The notes: generated by a model from the letters alone, not told the origin. A stretch of 64,000 nt of DNA from an uncultured Ruminococcus sp. (GCA_934474025.1 CAKSMF010000005.1:62001-126000); one strand, 5' to 3'; positions 17,892 to 26,638 are shown, counted from the first letter of the stretch. Numbers and translations: made by a program.

Positions 17892-17920
17892 TTGCAATCG
17901 CTTGTAATATATGATATAAT
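17892..17920 (+). promoter_or_regulatory. Promoter of the 2-oxoacid oxidoreductase operon
   Basis: TTGCAA, 17 bp, TATAAT, about 50 bp before the first gene. Confidence 0.6.
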
Positions 17921-17969
17921 ATAAATTATAAACTTTTTCTTTGCTGGATTTTCTGGCAGAAAGGATATT

Positions 17970-18629
17970 ATGAAAAAAATTACTATTATTACTGGTCATT
18001 ATGGCAGTGGAAAAACTAACCTTGCTGTTAACCTTGCTATGCAGGCTCGCCGTGAGGGTGAATCTGTTGCAATAGTTGACCTTGATATTGTTAATCCGTA
18101 TTTTCGTACCGCTGATTTTAAAACGCTTTTTGAAGAAAACGGTATAAAACTTATTGCTCCGGATTTTGCAAACAGCAATCTTGATATTCCGTCAATACAG
18201 TTTGACCTTGAACAAATCGCAAAAAGTGAAGATTGTCTGATTATCGATGTCGGCGGTGACGATGCAGGAGCGGTTGCACTTGGCAGATATGCAGAGGCTC
18301 TTTCTACTTATGGCGATAATGTTGATATGTTCTATGTTATAAATCAAAGGCGTTATCTTACAACAACAGCTGATGAAGCAATTTCCCTTATGTACGAAAT
18401 TGAAAACGCTTCCAGAATGAAACACACTGCTATTGTAAATAACACTAACCTTGGCAACGAAACTACTACTGAAATTATTGAAAGTTCAAGTGAGTTTGCT
18501 TCTGAAATCTCTGCCCGTACTGGTCTTCCGATTGTGTTTACTACATTTCCGGAAAATTGTGCTGAATTTGCTGACAACCCTAACGCTTATCCTGTTAAAA
18601 TTTATGTAAAGCCGTTATGGGAAGTATAA
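17970..18629 (+). CDS. ParA/MinD-like P-loop NTPase at head of Kor operon
   Basis: This 219-aa SIMIBI-class NTPase has a Walker A GHYGSGKTNLAVNLA (residues ~9-23), a DLDIVNPYFR switch segment and an LIIDVGGDD Walker-B-like motif (~90-98). It stops after the ATPase core. It lies 21 nt before the ferredoxin gene of the oxidoreductase operon, and homologues in clostridia also accompany this operon. A role in cofactor or Fe-S loading of the complex, as for other SIMIBI proteins, is plausible but is only inferred from context. Confidence 0.7.
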   Translation: MKKITIITGHYGSGKTNLAVNLAMQARREGESVAIVDLDIVNPYFRTADFKTLFEENGIKLIAPDFANSNLDIPSIQFDLEQIAKSEDCLIIDVGGDDAGAVALGRYAEALSTYGDNVDMFYVINQRRYLTTTADEAISLMYEIENASRMKHTAIVNNTNLGNETTTEIIESSSEFASEISARTGLPIVFTTFPENCAEFADNPNAYPVKIYVKPLWEV

Positions 18630-18650
18630 TAAATGAAAGGAGCTGATTTA

Positions 18651-18857
18651 ATGGCTAAAATGACAGTTATTACTGAACGCTGTAAGGGCTGTGGACTTTG
18701 TGTCACTGCCTGTCCTAAAAAAATCGTTTCTCTTCAGAAAGAAAAACGTAACAAAAAAGGATACTTCTATGCTGTCTGTACAGATGACAACGCTTGTATA
18801 GGCTGTGCCATGTGCGGAATGATGTGTCCTGACTGTGCTATCATTGTTGAAAAATAA
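18651..18857 (+). CDS. korD: 2x[4Fe-4S] ferredoxin subunit of 2-oxoacid oxidoreductase
   Basis: This 68-aa protein has two cluster motifs, CKGCGLCVTACP and CIGCAMCGMMCPDC, and acts as the electron-carrying delta subunit. ATG at 18651 is chosen because GAAAGGAG lies 9 nt upstream; the ATG at 18633 is before that site. The gene order ferredoxin-alpha-beta-gamma is the usual one for Kor/Vor complexes. Confidence 0.88.
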   Translation: MAKMTVITERCKGCGLCVTACPKKIVSLQKEKRNKKGYFYAVCTDDNACIGCAMCGMMCPDCAIIVEK

Positions 18858-18877
18858 TTGAAAGGGGATTTTTTACT

Positions 18878-19936
18878 TTGGAAAGAAATCTTATGAAAGG
18901 TAATGAGGCTCTTGCAGAAGCCGCTATCCGTGCCGGCTGTAAATGTTTTTTTGGTTACCCCATTACCCCACAGACTGAACTCGCCGCTTATATGGCTAAA
19001 CGTATGCACAAAGCAGGTGGTGTATTTTTACAGGCTGAATCAGAAATCGCTGCTATAAATATGGTTCTTGGTGCAGCTTCAACGGGTGTCCGTGCTATGA
19101 CATCATCTTCTTCACCTGGAGTCTCACTTAAAAGCGAAGGTATTTCCTATATTGCCGGTTCAGACCTTCCGGCAGTAATCATAAACGTTCAAAGAGGCGG
19201 TCCGGGACTCGGAGGTATTCAACCTTCACAAGCTGACTATTGGCAGGCAACCAAAGCCCTTGGTCACGGAGACTTCCATATACTTGTTTACGCTCCTGCA
19301 TCTGTTCAGGAAATGGTTGATATGGTTGTTACAGCTTTTGACAGAGCCGACAAGTACAGAATGCCTGCTATGATTCTGGCAGACGGTCTTCTCGGTCAGA
19401 TGATGGAACCTGTTTCATTTCCGGAAATCAATGCCAACGCTTATGACAAAAGTTCATGGGCTGCTGACGGTCACAAAAATAAAAGAGAACATCATATTAT
19501 TAATTCTCTTTACCTTAAACCTGATGAACTCCAGAAATCCGTTTATGACAGATTTGAAAGATATGAAAAAGTTAAGGCAGAAGAAACTGATGCTGAACTT
19601 TATCTCACAGAAGATTGTGATATTCTTTTGTGTGCATACGGAGCTACAGCTCGTGTTGTAAAATCTGCTGTAAATTCTGCTCGTGAAATGGGTATAAAAG
19701 CTGGTATGTTCAGACCTAAGACTTTATGGCCTTTCCCTGTAAAAGAAATAAATGAGGCTTGCAAATCCGCTAAATGCCTGCTCGATGTTGAAATGTCAAT
19801 GGGTCAGATGATTGATGATGTAAAACTTGCTATCAATTGTTCAAAACCTGTTCACTTCTTTGGCAGAACTGGCGGTGTTATTCCTACTCCTGCCGAAATT
19901 CTGGAGGAAATTAAAAAAGTCGGAGGTACTGTATAA
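18878..19936 (+). CDS. korA: 2-oxoacid:ferredoxin oxidoreductase alpha subunit (KorA/VorB type)
   Basis: This 352-aa subunit of the thiamine-dependent enzyme links CoA-dependent decarboxylation of a 2-oxoacid to ferredoxin. It shows KGNEALAEAAIRAGC, the FFGYPITPQTE motif, QAESEIAAINMVLGA and SSSPGVSLKSEGISY. The subunit could be for 2-oxoglutarate or for branched 2-oxoacids, because both are annotated for such sequences. The likely start is TTG at 18878, 10 nt after AAAGGGG; ATG at 18893 is the alternative. The stop overlaps the next start (TAATG). Confidence 0.85.
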   Translation: MERNLMKGNEALAEAAIRAGCKCFFGYPITPQTELAAYMAKRMHKAGGVFLQAESEIAAINMVLGAASTGVRAMTSSSSPGVSLKSEGISYIAGSDLPAVIINVQRGGPGLGGIQPSQADYWQATKALGHGDFHILVYAPASVQEMVDMVVTAFDRADKYRMPAMILADGLLGQMMEPVSFPEINANAYDKSSWAADGHKNKREHHIINSLYLKPDELQKSVYDRFERYEKVKAEETDAELYLTEDCDILLCAYGATARVVKSAVNSAREMGIKAGMFRPKTLWPFPVKEINEACKSAKCLLDVEMSMGQMIDDVKLAINCSKPVHFFGRTGGVIPTPAEILEEIKKVGGTV

Positions 19937-20691
19937 TGGCTGTTGTATTTGAAAGACCTAAGTCACTTATTGATGTTCCTACACATTATTGCCCTGGCTG
20001 TACACATGGTATAGTTCATAGACTTGTAGCCGAAGTTATTGACGAAATGGGCATAGAAGGGGATACCATTGGTATTTGTCCTGTTGGCTGTTCAGTAATG
20101 GCTTATGATTACTTTAACTGTGATATGATTGAAGCTCCTCACGGAAGAGCTCCGGCTGTTGCAACTGGTGTAAAGAGAACTAATCCTGACAAATTTGTAT
20201 TCACATATCAGGGCGACGGAGATTTAGCTGCAATCGGTACTGCTGAAACTGTTCATGTTGCCACCCGTGGTGAAAATATTGTTATCATCTTTATTAATAA
20301 CACTATCTACGGAATGACAGGCGGTCAAATGGCTCCTACAACAATTCCCGGACAGGTTACTCAAACTACCCCTTATGGTCGTGACCCTGAACTTGCCGGT
20401 TATCCTGTAAGAGTCTGTGAAATGCTTTCCACACTCACAGGAACAGCTCTTGCACAGAGAGTAGCTGTTGATACAGTACCACATATTCGTGAAACTAAAA
20501 AGGCTATAAGAAAGGCTTTTGAAAATCAAAAGGAAAAAAGAGGATTGTCTATTGTTGAAGTTCTTTCAACCTGTCCTACTAACTGGGGCATGTCTCCTGT
20601 TGAGGCTATAAAGAGACTTCAGGACGAAATGATTCCTTATTATCCTCTCGGCGTTTATAAGGATATCACAGCAGAAGGAGGTAACAAGTAA
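19936..20691 (+). CDS. korB: 2-oxoacid:ferredoxin oxidoreductase beta subunit
   Basis: This 251-aa thiamine-pyrophosphate subunit carries YCPGCTHGIVHRL, the TPP/Mg motif GDGDLAAIGTAET (residues ~95-107) and NNTIYGMTGGQ. It is translationally coupled at both ends (TAATG overlaps with alpha and gamma). With alpha and gamma it forms the catalytic complex in the cytoplasm. Confidence 0.88.
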   Translation: MAVVFERPKSLIDVPTHYCPGCTHGIVHRLVAEVIDEMGIEGDTIGICPVGCSVMAYDYFNCDMIEAPHGRAPAVATGVKRTNPDKFVFTYQGDGDLAAIGTAETVHVATRGENIVIIFINNTIYGMTGGQMAPTTIPGQVTQTTPYGRDPELAGYPVRVCEMLSTLTGTALAQRVAVDTVPHIRETKKAIRKAFENQKEKRGLSIVEVLSTCPTNWGMSPVEAIKRLQDEMIPYYPLGVYKDITAEGGNK

Positions 20692-21221
20692 TGACTACTG
20701 AAATACTTCTTGCAGGTTTCGGCGGACAAGGTGTACTTTTTGCCGGAAAAATTCTTGCTTATTGCGGTCTTATGGATAATAAGGAACTTTCATGGCTTCC
20801 GTCATATGGTCCTGAAATGCGTGGCGGTACTGCTAACTGTTCCGTGTGTATTTCCGACGAACCAATAGGTTCACCGCTTGTGCTTACTCCGGATATACTT
20901 ATTGCAATGAATCAACCGTCTTTTGATAAATTCGTTGATACCGTAAAGCCAAACGGAAAAATATTTATTGACAGTACTCTTATTGATTCTAAATGCCAAA
21001 GAAATGATGTTGAATGTTATTATATTCCGTCCTCACAACTTGCTGATGACAATAATTTAAAAGGCGGTTCTAATATCATTCTTCTTGGAAAGCTTATCAA
21101 GGAAACTAACCTTTTCAATCTCGAAACTATGAAAAAAGCTATTGAAAAAGTTGTTCCACCGTCTAAGGCTCACCTTATCGCAAATAATTTCAAGGCTATT
21201 GAAATAGGAATGAATAACTGA
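20691..21221 (+). CDS. korC: 2-oxoacid:ferredoxin oxidoreductase gamma subunit
   Basis: This 176-aa subunit has the typical N-terminal EILLAGFGGQGVLFAGKILA and a SYGPEMRGGTANCSVCIS segment, which place it in the gamma-subunit family that helps bind CoA. It ends the operon, and a terminator follows 28 bp later. Confidence 0.88.
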   Translation: MTTEILLAGFGGQGVLFAGKILAYCGLMDNKELSWLPSYGPEMRGGTANCSVCISDEPIGSPLVLTPDILIAMNQPSFDKFVDTVKPNGKIFIDSTLIDSKCQRNDVECYYIPSSQLADDNNLKGGSNIILLGKLIKETNLFNLETMKKAIEKVVPPSKAHLIANNFKAIEIGMNN

Positions 21222-21248
21222 TTTACATAACTAAAATAAAATTTCATG

Positions 21249-21285
21249 AACCGAGTGGTATTATGCTACTCGGTTTATATTTTAT
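21249..21285 (+). terminator. Terminator of kor operon
   Basis: AACCGAGT, loop, ACTCGGTT followed by a T-rich stretch. Confidence 0.75.
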
Positions 21286-21340
21286 CAGAAGGATTTTATT
21301 TAAAAAATACCGAATTTCAGGTCAATGTTTTTTGCATTGC

Positions 21341-21369
21341 TTGACAATTTTAAGTATATAGTATATAAT
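21341..21369 (+). promoter_or_regulatory. Promoter of the CNNM operon
   Basis: TTGACA, 17 bp, TATAAT. Confidence 0.75.
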
Positions 21370-21403
21370 ATATTAAATTAATTTTTCCGGAGGTGAAAAA
21401 TAA

Positions 21404-21475
21404 ATGGACAATGCCTCAGATGGCAGTATTCCGAATAATTATGACATACGCTCCGTTAAAGAAAAACTGGAGTAA
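21404..21475 (+). CDS. 23-aa leader peptide candidate
   Basis: This short ORF (MDNASDGSIPNNYDIRSVKE.. ending KLE) has a strong CCGGAGGTG ribosome-binding site and lies between a strong promoter and the CNNM gene. It is acidic and hydrophilic. It may be a leader or only a relic; I recognise no family. Confidence 0.4.
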   Translation: MDNASDGSIPNNYDIRSVKEKLE

Positions 21476-21519
21476 ATTTTTTTTATTCTGAAAAATATTT
21501 TATTACGGAGGTATTTATT

Positions 21520-22815
21520 ATGTCATGGCAGATAATTCTGCAAATTTTATTTATCATTATATGTGCGGTTATTACAACAGCGGAATCATCATTGACTCTT
21601 ATCAGTGATACGCATCTTGAAAAGATTATCGGGAAAGGTGGAAAAAAATCCGAACGTCTGAAGAAACTCGCTGGCAAATCCAATAATTTCATAATGTCTT
21701 TACAAACTATTGTGAAATTTTTTGAATTTATTTCAGTGGGAATTTCAACTGTTACTTTTTATGAAAGCTTATCTGAAATTTTTTCTGACAATATTCCGAA
21801 AAGTGTATCTGAAATAATATCATCATTAATTATTATATTGATAATGACATTCATATTGATAATCTTTGGAGAATTTATTCCTAAATGCATTGCTGTTAAA
21901 AATCCGGAAAAATTTGCACTCAGATTTTCAGGAATGCTTTTGGTGATAACATTTTTGTTCACGCCTGCTGTTGTATTTATAAATGCTGTTTCAAACGGTA
22001 TAATGAGAATTTTTGGAGTGAATATCGAAAATATTGAAGAAACTGTTACCGAGGAAGAAATTTTGATGATGTCCGATGCCGGAGCTGAAACGGGAGTTAT
22101 TGATGAGGACGAAAACCGTATTATAAAAAACGTTTTCGCATTTGATAATATGACAGCCGGTCAAATATGTACACACCGTACGGAAGTATCTGTTCTTTGG
22201 CTTGATGATGATGTTAATGTATGGGAAGAAACTATTCACCGTACGAGACATTCCGTTTTTCCTGTATGCGGGGAAAGCGTTGATAATATTGTAGGTATTT
22301 TAGATGCTAAGGATTATTTCCGCATTGAATCCAAAACCCGTGAAAATATTATGAAAAACGCTGTTCGTGAACCTTATTTTGTACACGAAAATATGAAAGC
22401 AGACAGACTTTTTGCACACATGAAGAAAAATACTGATGACCATTTTGCAGTGGTTGTTGATGAATATGGTGGTATGAGTGGCATTATAACGGTTACTGAC
22501 CTTGTTGAAAAACTTGTCGGAGAATTTTCTGATGACGATGATGCACCATTTGAAAAAGTTATAAAAACAGGTATTTCAAGTTGGACCGTTCAGGGAATGG
22601 CTACTGTAGGTGAAGTATGTGACGCTTTGCAGATTGACTTACCAGCGGACAGAAATGAAACATTCAGCGGTTACATAGTTTCTGAACTGGGCGATATTCC
22701 TAAAACAAATGAAAAAATTTCTGTTGATTTCAATGGACTGCATATTGAAATTCTTCGCATAAAACATCATCGTGTTGAACTTTGCAGAATAACCAAGATT
22801 GAAAAAAATTTATAA
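21520..22815 (+). CDS. CNNM/CorC-family transporter-like membrane protein (DUF21-CBS-CorC)
   Basis: This 431-aa protein of the 'hemolysin' family is thought to move or sense Mg2+/divalent ions. An N-terminal DUF21 domain with about four membrane segments (residues ~1-165, with FGEFIPKCIAVKNPE) is followed by two CBS domains (~190-325, including FAVVVDEYGGMSGIITVTD) and a CorC/HlyC C-terminal domain (~345-431). A 251-bp tandem duplication has replaced the original ending KIEKNYKNPRGR by KIEKNL, so the protein is almost unchanged. The start is ATG at 21520 behind ACGGAGG. Confidence 0.9.
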   Translation: MSWQIILQILFIIICAVITTAESSLTLISDTHLEKIIGKGGKKSERLKKLAGKSNNFIMSLQTIVKFFEFISVGISTVTFYESLSEIFSDNIPKSVSEIISSLIIILIMTFILIIFGEFIPKCIAVKNPEKFALRFSGMLLVITFLFTPAVVFINAVSNGIMRIFGVNIENIEETVTEEEILMMSDAGAETGVIDEDENRIIKNVFAFDNMTAGQICTHRTEVSVLWLDDDVNVWEETIHRTRHSVFPVCGESVDNIVGILDAKDYFRIESKTRENIMKNAVREPYFVHENMKADRLFAHMKKNTDDHFAVVVDEYGGMSGIITVTDLVEKLVGEFSDDDDAPFEKVIKTGISSWTVQGMATVGEVCDALQIDLPADRNETFSGYIVSELGDIPKTNEKISVDFNGLHIEILRIKHHRVELCRITKIEKNL

Positions 22816-23061
22816 AAACAGGTATTTCAAGTTGGACTGTTCAGGGAATGGCTACTGTAGGTGAAGTATGTGACGCTTTGCAGATTGACTTACCAGCGGA
22901 CAGAAATGAAACATTCAGCGGTTACATAGTTTCTGAACTGGGCGATATTCCTAAAACAAATGAAAAAATTTCTGTTGATTTCAATGGACTGCATATTGAA
23001 ATTCTTCGCATAAAACATCATCGTGTTGAACTTTGCAGAATAACCAAGATTGAAAAAAATT
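22560..23061 (+). repeat. 251-bp head-to-tail duplication of the CNNM gene 3' end
   Basis: Copy 1 is 22560-22810 and copy 2 is 22811-23061. They abut directly and differ by one base (TTGGACC versus TTGGACT). The joint carries a short homology, TATAAAAA. Before duplication, the CNNM stop at 23082-23084 would have been 2 bp from the next gene's ATG. Confidence 0.95.
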
Positions 23062-23084
23062 ATAAAAATCCAAGAGGTAGATAA
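22813..23084 (+). pseudogene. Duplicated C-terminal fragment of the CNNM gene
   Basis: This copy keeps the original reading frame and the original ending (..KIEKNYKNPRGR, stop at 23084). It has no ribosome-binding site and no N-terminal domains. It is a remnant, not a separate gene. Confidence 0.8.
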
Positions 23085-23086
23085 TT

Positions 23087-24043
23087 ATGAAAGTCAGATT
23101 CCATTTACCCGACTTTTCGGGACATTTTATGTTTAATCTTATATTCATTGAAATGCTGAAACACTGTCCGGAATATTTCCGTGAAGGTGTGGAAATAGCA
23201 TCTGTATATGGAGTTTTTCCACCGTCTTTATGGAACGGAGGACGCATTCAGCAGGGAAACTGTGACAGAAAATTTATAAAGTCTGTTATCAATGAATTTA
23301 ATGAAAGAGGTATTCCATTAAGATTTACATTTACAAATCCTGTGCTTGAAAAAAAGCATTTAAGTGATGATTTCTGCAATATGGTAATGAACCTTGCTAA
23401 CAATGGTTTAAATGAAGTTATAGTAATGTCACCTCTTCTTGAAGATTACATAAGAAAAAACTATCCTAAATATAAAATTACAAGTTCAACGTGCAAGAGA
23501 ATTACAGAACTGGATTTGCTTTGTGATGAACTGAACAAGGATTATCATATTGTTGTTGTTGATTATGATTTGAATAATAAATTTGATATACTTGAAAAGA
23601 TTCCGAATAAAGAAAAGTGTGAAATTCTTGTAAATGCCTGTTGTGAACCTGCTTGTAAAAAACGTTCTGCACATTATAGGTCAATAGGACTTCAGCAGAT
23701 TGCTTATGCAAATCATGTCAGAAAATATGCTGATGTGCCGTTTAATCCGGAGAAACTTCTTCGTGAACACCCTGAAATTGAAGTTACAGCAGGCTGTAAA
23801 TGCATGGAAAGAAATATTTTTCAAATAAAAAAATTAAGTACACATATAACTCCAGATGATATATGGGAAAAGTATGTTCCTATGGGATTCAGTCAGTTTA
23901 AAATTGAAGGACGCACTCTTGATATATTCAATCTTATGGAACATTATTTATATTACATGATTAAATCCGAATGCAAAGAAGAAGCACGTTTCATGCTATT
24001 AAAGCAACTCAGGGCTAACAAAGTGATTACAGTAAATGAGTGA
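23087..24043 (+). CDS. U32-peptidase-like protein with cysteine cluster
   Basis: This 318-aa protein begins MKVRFHLPDFSGHFMFNLIF and contains a cysteine-rich VNACCEPACKKRSAHY segment (residues ~185-200) and CKCM near 240. The scaffold (repeated beta/alpha units, NEVIVMSPLLEDYI) looks like the TIM barrel of U32 proteins, some of which hold an Fe-S cluster in hydroxylation or RNA-modification enzymes. The true function is unknown. The ribosome-binding site AAGAGGT lies in the old tail of the CNNM gene, so the pair was once coupled. A nitroreductase gene follows 6 nt later. Confidence 0.55.
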   Translation: MKVRFHLPDFSGHFMFNLIFIEMLKHCPEYFREGVEIASVYGVFPPSLWNGGRIQQGNCDRKFIKSVINEFNERGIPLRFTFTNPVLEKKHLSDDFCNMVMNLANNGLNEVIVMSPLLEDYIRKNYPKYKITSSTCKRITELDLLCDELNKDYHIVVVDYDLNNKFDILEKIPNKEKCEILVNACCEPACKKRSAHYRSIGLQQIAYANHVRKYADVPFNPEKLLREHPEIEVTAGCKCMERNIFQIKKLSTHITPDDIWEKYVPMGFSQFKIEGRTLDIFNLMEHYLYYMIKSECKEEARFMLLKQLRANKVITVNE

Positions 24044-24049
24044 TTTATT

Positions 24050-24583
24050 ATGAATGTATTGGAAACTATTGATAAAAGGCACAGTTACAGAGGAAAATAT
24101 AAACAAATAAAAGTTCCGAAATCTGACCTTATAACTATTATGGAATGTGGCTTAAAAGCTCCGTCAGGTTGCAATAAACAAACTACAAGTCTTATTGCCG
24201 TTGATGATGATGAGATTTTAAAAAAATTAATGAGTGTTATAGAACCTCCCATTGCTGAAACCGCTCCCGCCGTAATATGCGTACTCACTCAGAGAATAAA
24301 TGCTTACAGAAATAAATGCTTTGCGGTACAGGATTATTCAGCGGTTATCGAAAATATTTTACTTGCTATAACAGAACTCGGTTATAGTAGTTGCTGGTAT
24401 GAGGGGCATATTACAGATGATGACAGAATTTGTGATAAAATGGCTAAAGTTCTTAATGTTCCCGATGATTACGAACTTGTTTGTCTTTTGCCTGTCGGAA
24501 TAGCTGATGAAATTTCCCCGACAACTAAGAAGAAACCTTTTTCTGAAAGAGCATGGTTTAATTCTTTTCCTGAACAAAAATAA
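24050..24583 (+). CDS. Nitroreductase family protein
   Basis: This 177-aa flavin-dependent oxidoreductase shows DKRHSYRGKY (FMN phosphate binding, residues ~8-17), LKAPSGCNKQ, and NILLAITELGYSSCWYEG, the usual marks of the small nitroreductase group. The natural substrate cannot be told. It is probably co-transcribed with the U32-like gene. Confidence 0.85.
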   Translation: MNVLETIDKRHSYRGKYKQIKVPKSDLITIMECGLKAPSGCNKQTTSLIAVDDDEILKKLMSVIEPPIAETAPAVICVLTQRINAYRNKCFAVQDYSAVIENILLAITELGYSSCWYEGHITDDDRICDKMAKVLNVPDDYELVCLLPVGIADEISPTTKKKPFSERAWFNSFPEQK

Positions 24584-24609
24584 CTTTTAGGAAAAATTTA
24601 TTTTACCCC

Positions 24610-24638
24610 TTGACAAAAATAAAATAATAGTGTATAAT
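24610..24638 (+). promoter_or_regulatory. Promoter of ylxM-ffh operon
   Basis: TTGACA, 17 bp, TATAAT, 45 bp before ylxM. Confidence 0.8.
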
Positions 24639-24682
24639 GTGTAAAGTGATTTTGGATTACACCTGAACAGGAGTTTCATAAT

Positions 24683-25018
24683 ATGGCAAAGGAACTTAAA
24701 TTTGTAATGTTGCTTGACTGTTACGGAGATTTACTCACGGAACATCAAAAAAACATAATGGAACTTTATTATTGCGAGGATTTATCACTTGCTGAAATAG
24801 GTAATCCTTTGGGTATCACTCGTCAGGCGGTACGGGACATCATAAAACGCACTGAGAATATTCTTCTTAATTATGAAGAAAAACTTAGGTTCGCAGAACG
24901 TCTTGAAAAAATGCGTGAGTGTTTCGGAAAAATTCTTGAAACTGCCGGACATATTGAAAATGAAAATCTCAAAAATATTATTATAAATGAAGTAAATACA
25001 GGTATTGATTTATTGTAA
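24683..25018 (+). CDS. ylxM: YlxM-family SRP-associated DNA-binding protein
   Basis: This 111-aa helix-turn-helix protein has LLDCYGDLLTEHQKNIMELYY, then LSLAEIGNPLGITRQAVRDIIKR (sigma-70 region-4-like HTH, residues ~35-57). It is found upstream of ffh in many Firmicutes and is thought to modulate the signal recognition particle. The gene is 15 nt before ffh. Confidence 0.9.
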   Translation: MAKELKFVMLLDCYGDLLTEHQKNIMELYYCEDLSLAEIGNPLGITRQAVRDIIKRTENILLNYEEKLRFAERLEKMRECFGKILETAGHIENENLKNIIINEVNTGIDLL

Positions 25019-25033
25019 AATGGAGGAAATCGC

Positions 25034-26422
25034 ATGGCATTTGAAGGTCTTTCCGAAAAACTGAATAACGTTTTTAAAAAGCTGAAGTCAAGAGGAAAGC
25101 TTACCGAAAGCGATGTAAAGGAGGCTATGCGTGAAGTCCGTCTTGCACTCCTTGAAGCCGATGTAAGCTATAAAGTAGTTAAAGACTTTGTGGCAAGCGT
25201 TACTGAACGTGCAATTGGTGAGGACGTTTTAGCAAGTCTTACTCCGGCACAGCAAGTTATCAAGATTGTAAATGAGGAACTTTGTTCACTTATGGGTGAC
25301 AGCAATGCCCGTATAAACTTTGCATCTAAACCGCCAACAGTTATTATGATGTGTGGTTTGCAGGGTTCAGGAAAAACTACTCATTCTGCAAAGCTTGCCA
25401 AGCTCCTTAAAAAAGAGGGTCACAGACCATTATTGGCAGCTTGTGATATATACCGTCCGGCAGCTATAAATCAGTTGCAAGTTGTCGGAAAAAAGGCTGA
25501 TGTAAAAGTTTTTGAAATGGGACAGATTGACCCTGTTATAATCGCTAAACAGGCTCTTGCCTATGCTAAGGATTATGGTCACGATGTTCTTATTATAGAT
25601 ACAGCCGGAAGACTTCATATTGACGAAACTCTTATGCAGGAACTTGTCAATATAAAGGAAGTTACTAATCCTGATGAAATAATGCTTGTAGTTGATGCTA
25701 TGACCGGTCAGGACGCTGTAAATGTTGCTAAATCCTTTGATGACGCTGTAGGTATTACAAGTGTTCTTATGTCAAAGCTTGATTCGGATACAAGAGGCGG
25801 TGCAGCTTTATCCGTACTTGCCGTAACTGGTAAACCAATTAAATTTGTCGGTATGGGTGAAAAACTTGACGATTTTGAACAGTTCCACCCCGAAAGAATG
25901 GCATCAAGAATTCTGGGCATGGGAGACGTTCTTACACTTATTGAACGTGCCGAAAACGTCATGTCTCAAAAAGAAGCTGAAAGAATTACAAAAAAATTCA
26001 AAGAAAATACTTTTGATATGGACGACCTCCTTGACCAGATGAAACAAATTAAACGTCTCGGTTCAATGAAGTCAATCCTCGGAATGTTACCCGGTCTTAA
26101 CGGAAAAATTAAAGATGAAGATATTGATGAAAGTCAGTTTGACAGAATTGAAGCTATCATATATTCAATGACTAAGGCAGAACGTGCTAAACCATCAATA
26201 ATAAATCCTTCCCGTAAAAGAAGAATTGCGGCGGGTTCTGGCACAAAGGTTGAAGAGGTTAACAGATTGCTTAAACAGTTTGACCAAATGCAAAGTATGA
26301 TGAAAAAATTCACTGGAAGCAACAATAAAATGGCTCTCAAAAAAGCAAGAAAAAGACTTGCCGGAATGAATTTTGATAAGTTCACAGGTAAGGGCGGTGG
26401 AAATATTCCTCCAATAGCTTAA
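25034..26422 (+). CDS. ffh: Signal recognition particle protein Ffh
   Basis: This 462-aa SRP54 GTPase targets nascent membrane proteins to FtsY and SecYEG. The N domain is ~1-90. The G domain has GLQGSGKTTHSAKLA (G1, ~108), DTAGRLHID (G3) and SKLDSDTRGG (G4). The methionine-rich M domain (~325-440, MLPGLNGKIKD and PSRKRRIAAGSG) binds 4.5S RNA. GGAGG precedes ATG at 25034. Confidence 0.97.
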   Translation: MAFEGLSEKLNNVFKKLKSRGKLTESDVKEAMREVRLALLEADVSYKVVKDFVASVTERAIGEDVLASLTPAQQVIKIVNEELCSLMGDSNARINFASKPPTVIMMCGLQGSGKTTHSAKLAKLLKKEGHRPLLAACDIYRPAAINQLQVVGKKADVKVFEMGQIDPVIIAKQALAYAKDYGHDVLIIDTAGRLHIDETLMQELVNIKEVTNPDEIMLVVDAMTGQDAVNVAKSFDDAVGITSVLMSKLDSDTRGGAALSVLAVTGKPIKFVGMGEKLDDFEQFHPERMASRILGMGDVLTLIERAENVMSQKEAERITKKFKENTFDMDDLLDQMKQIKRLGSMKSILGMLPGLNGKIKDEDIDESQFDRIEAIIYSMTKAERAKPSIINPSRKRRIAAGSGTKVEEVNRLLKQFDQMQSMMKKFTGSNNKMALKKARKRLAGMNFDKFTGKGGGNIPPIA

Positions 26423-26434
26423 TGAGGTTATTTT

Positions 26435-26638
26435 ATGAATATTTTTCCAGTAGTTATCTTTGTTTTAGCAGGGGCATTTTCATTGCTTTCCTCTGTCAAA
26501 AACTTTGATTGGTTTTTCAATAATTCCAAAGCCAAGTCTTTTGTAAAGATTTTTGGACGAAATGGTGCAAGAATTTTTTATAGTATATTAGGAATATTTA
26601 TGATTATTTTAGGTTTGGTGCTTGGATTTAAATTATAA
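26435..26638 (+). CDS. Imm17-like small membrane protein
   Basis: This 67-aa protein has two membrane helices around a basic loop, with NFDWFFNNSKAKSFVKIFGR and NGARIFYSILGI. The pattern (W..F near the first helix, then GR.GARI.Y..LG) fits the Imm17 immunity-protein family as I know it. No matching polymorphic toxin lies in the window; it is embedded between ffh and rpsP. The ribosome-binding site is AATGAGG, and the spacing to ffh is 12 nt. Confidence 0.6.
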   Translation: MNIFPVVIFVLAGAFSLLSSVKNFDWFFNNSKAKSFVKIFGRNGARIFYSILGIFMIILGLVLGFKL

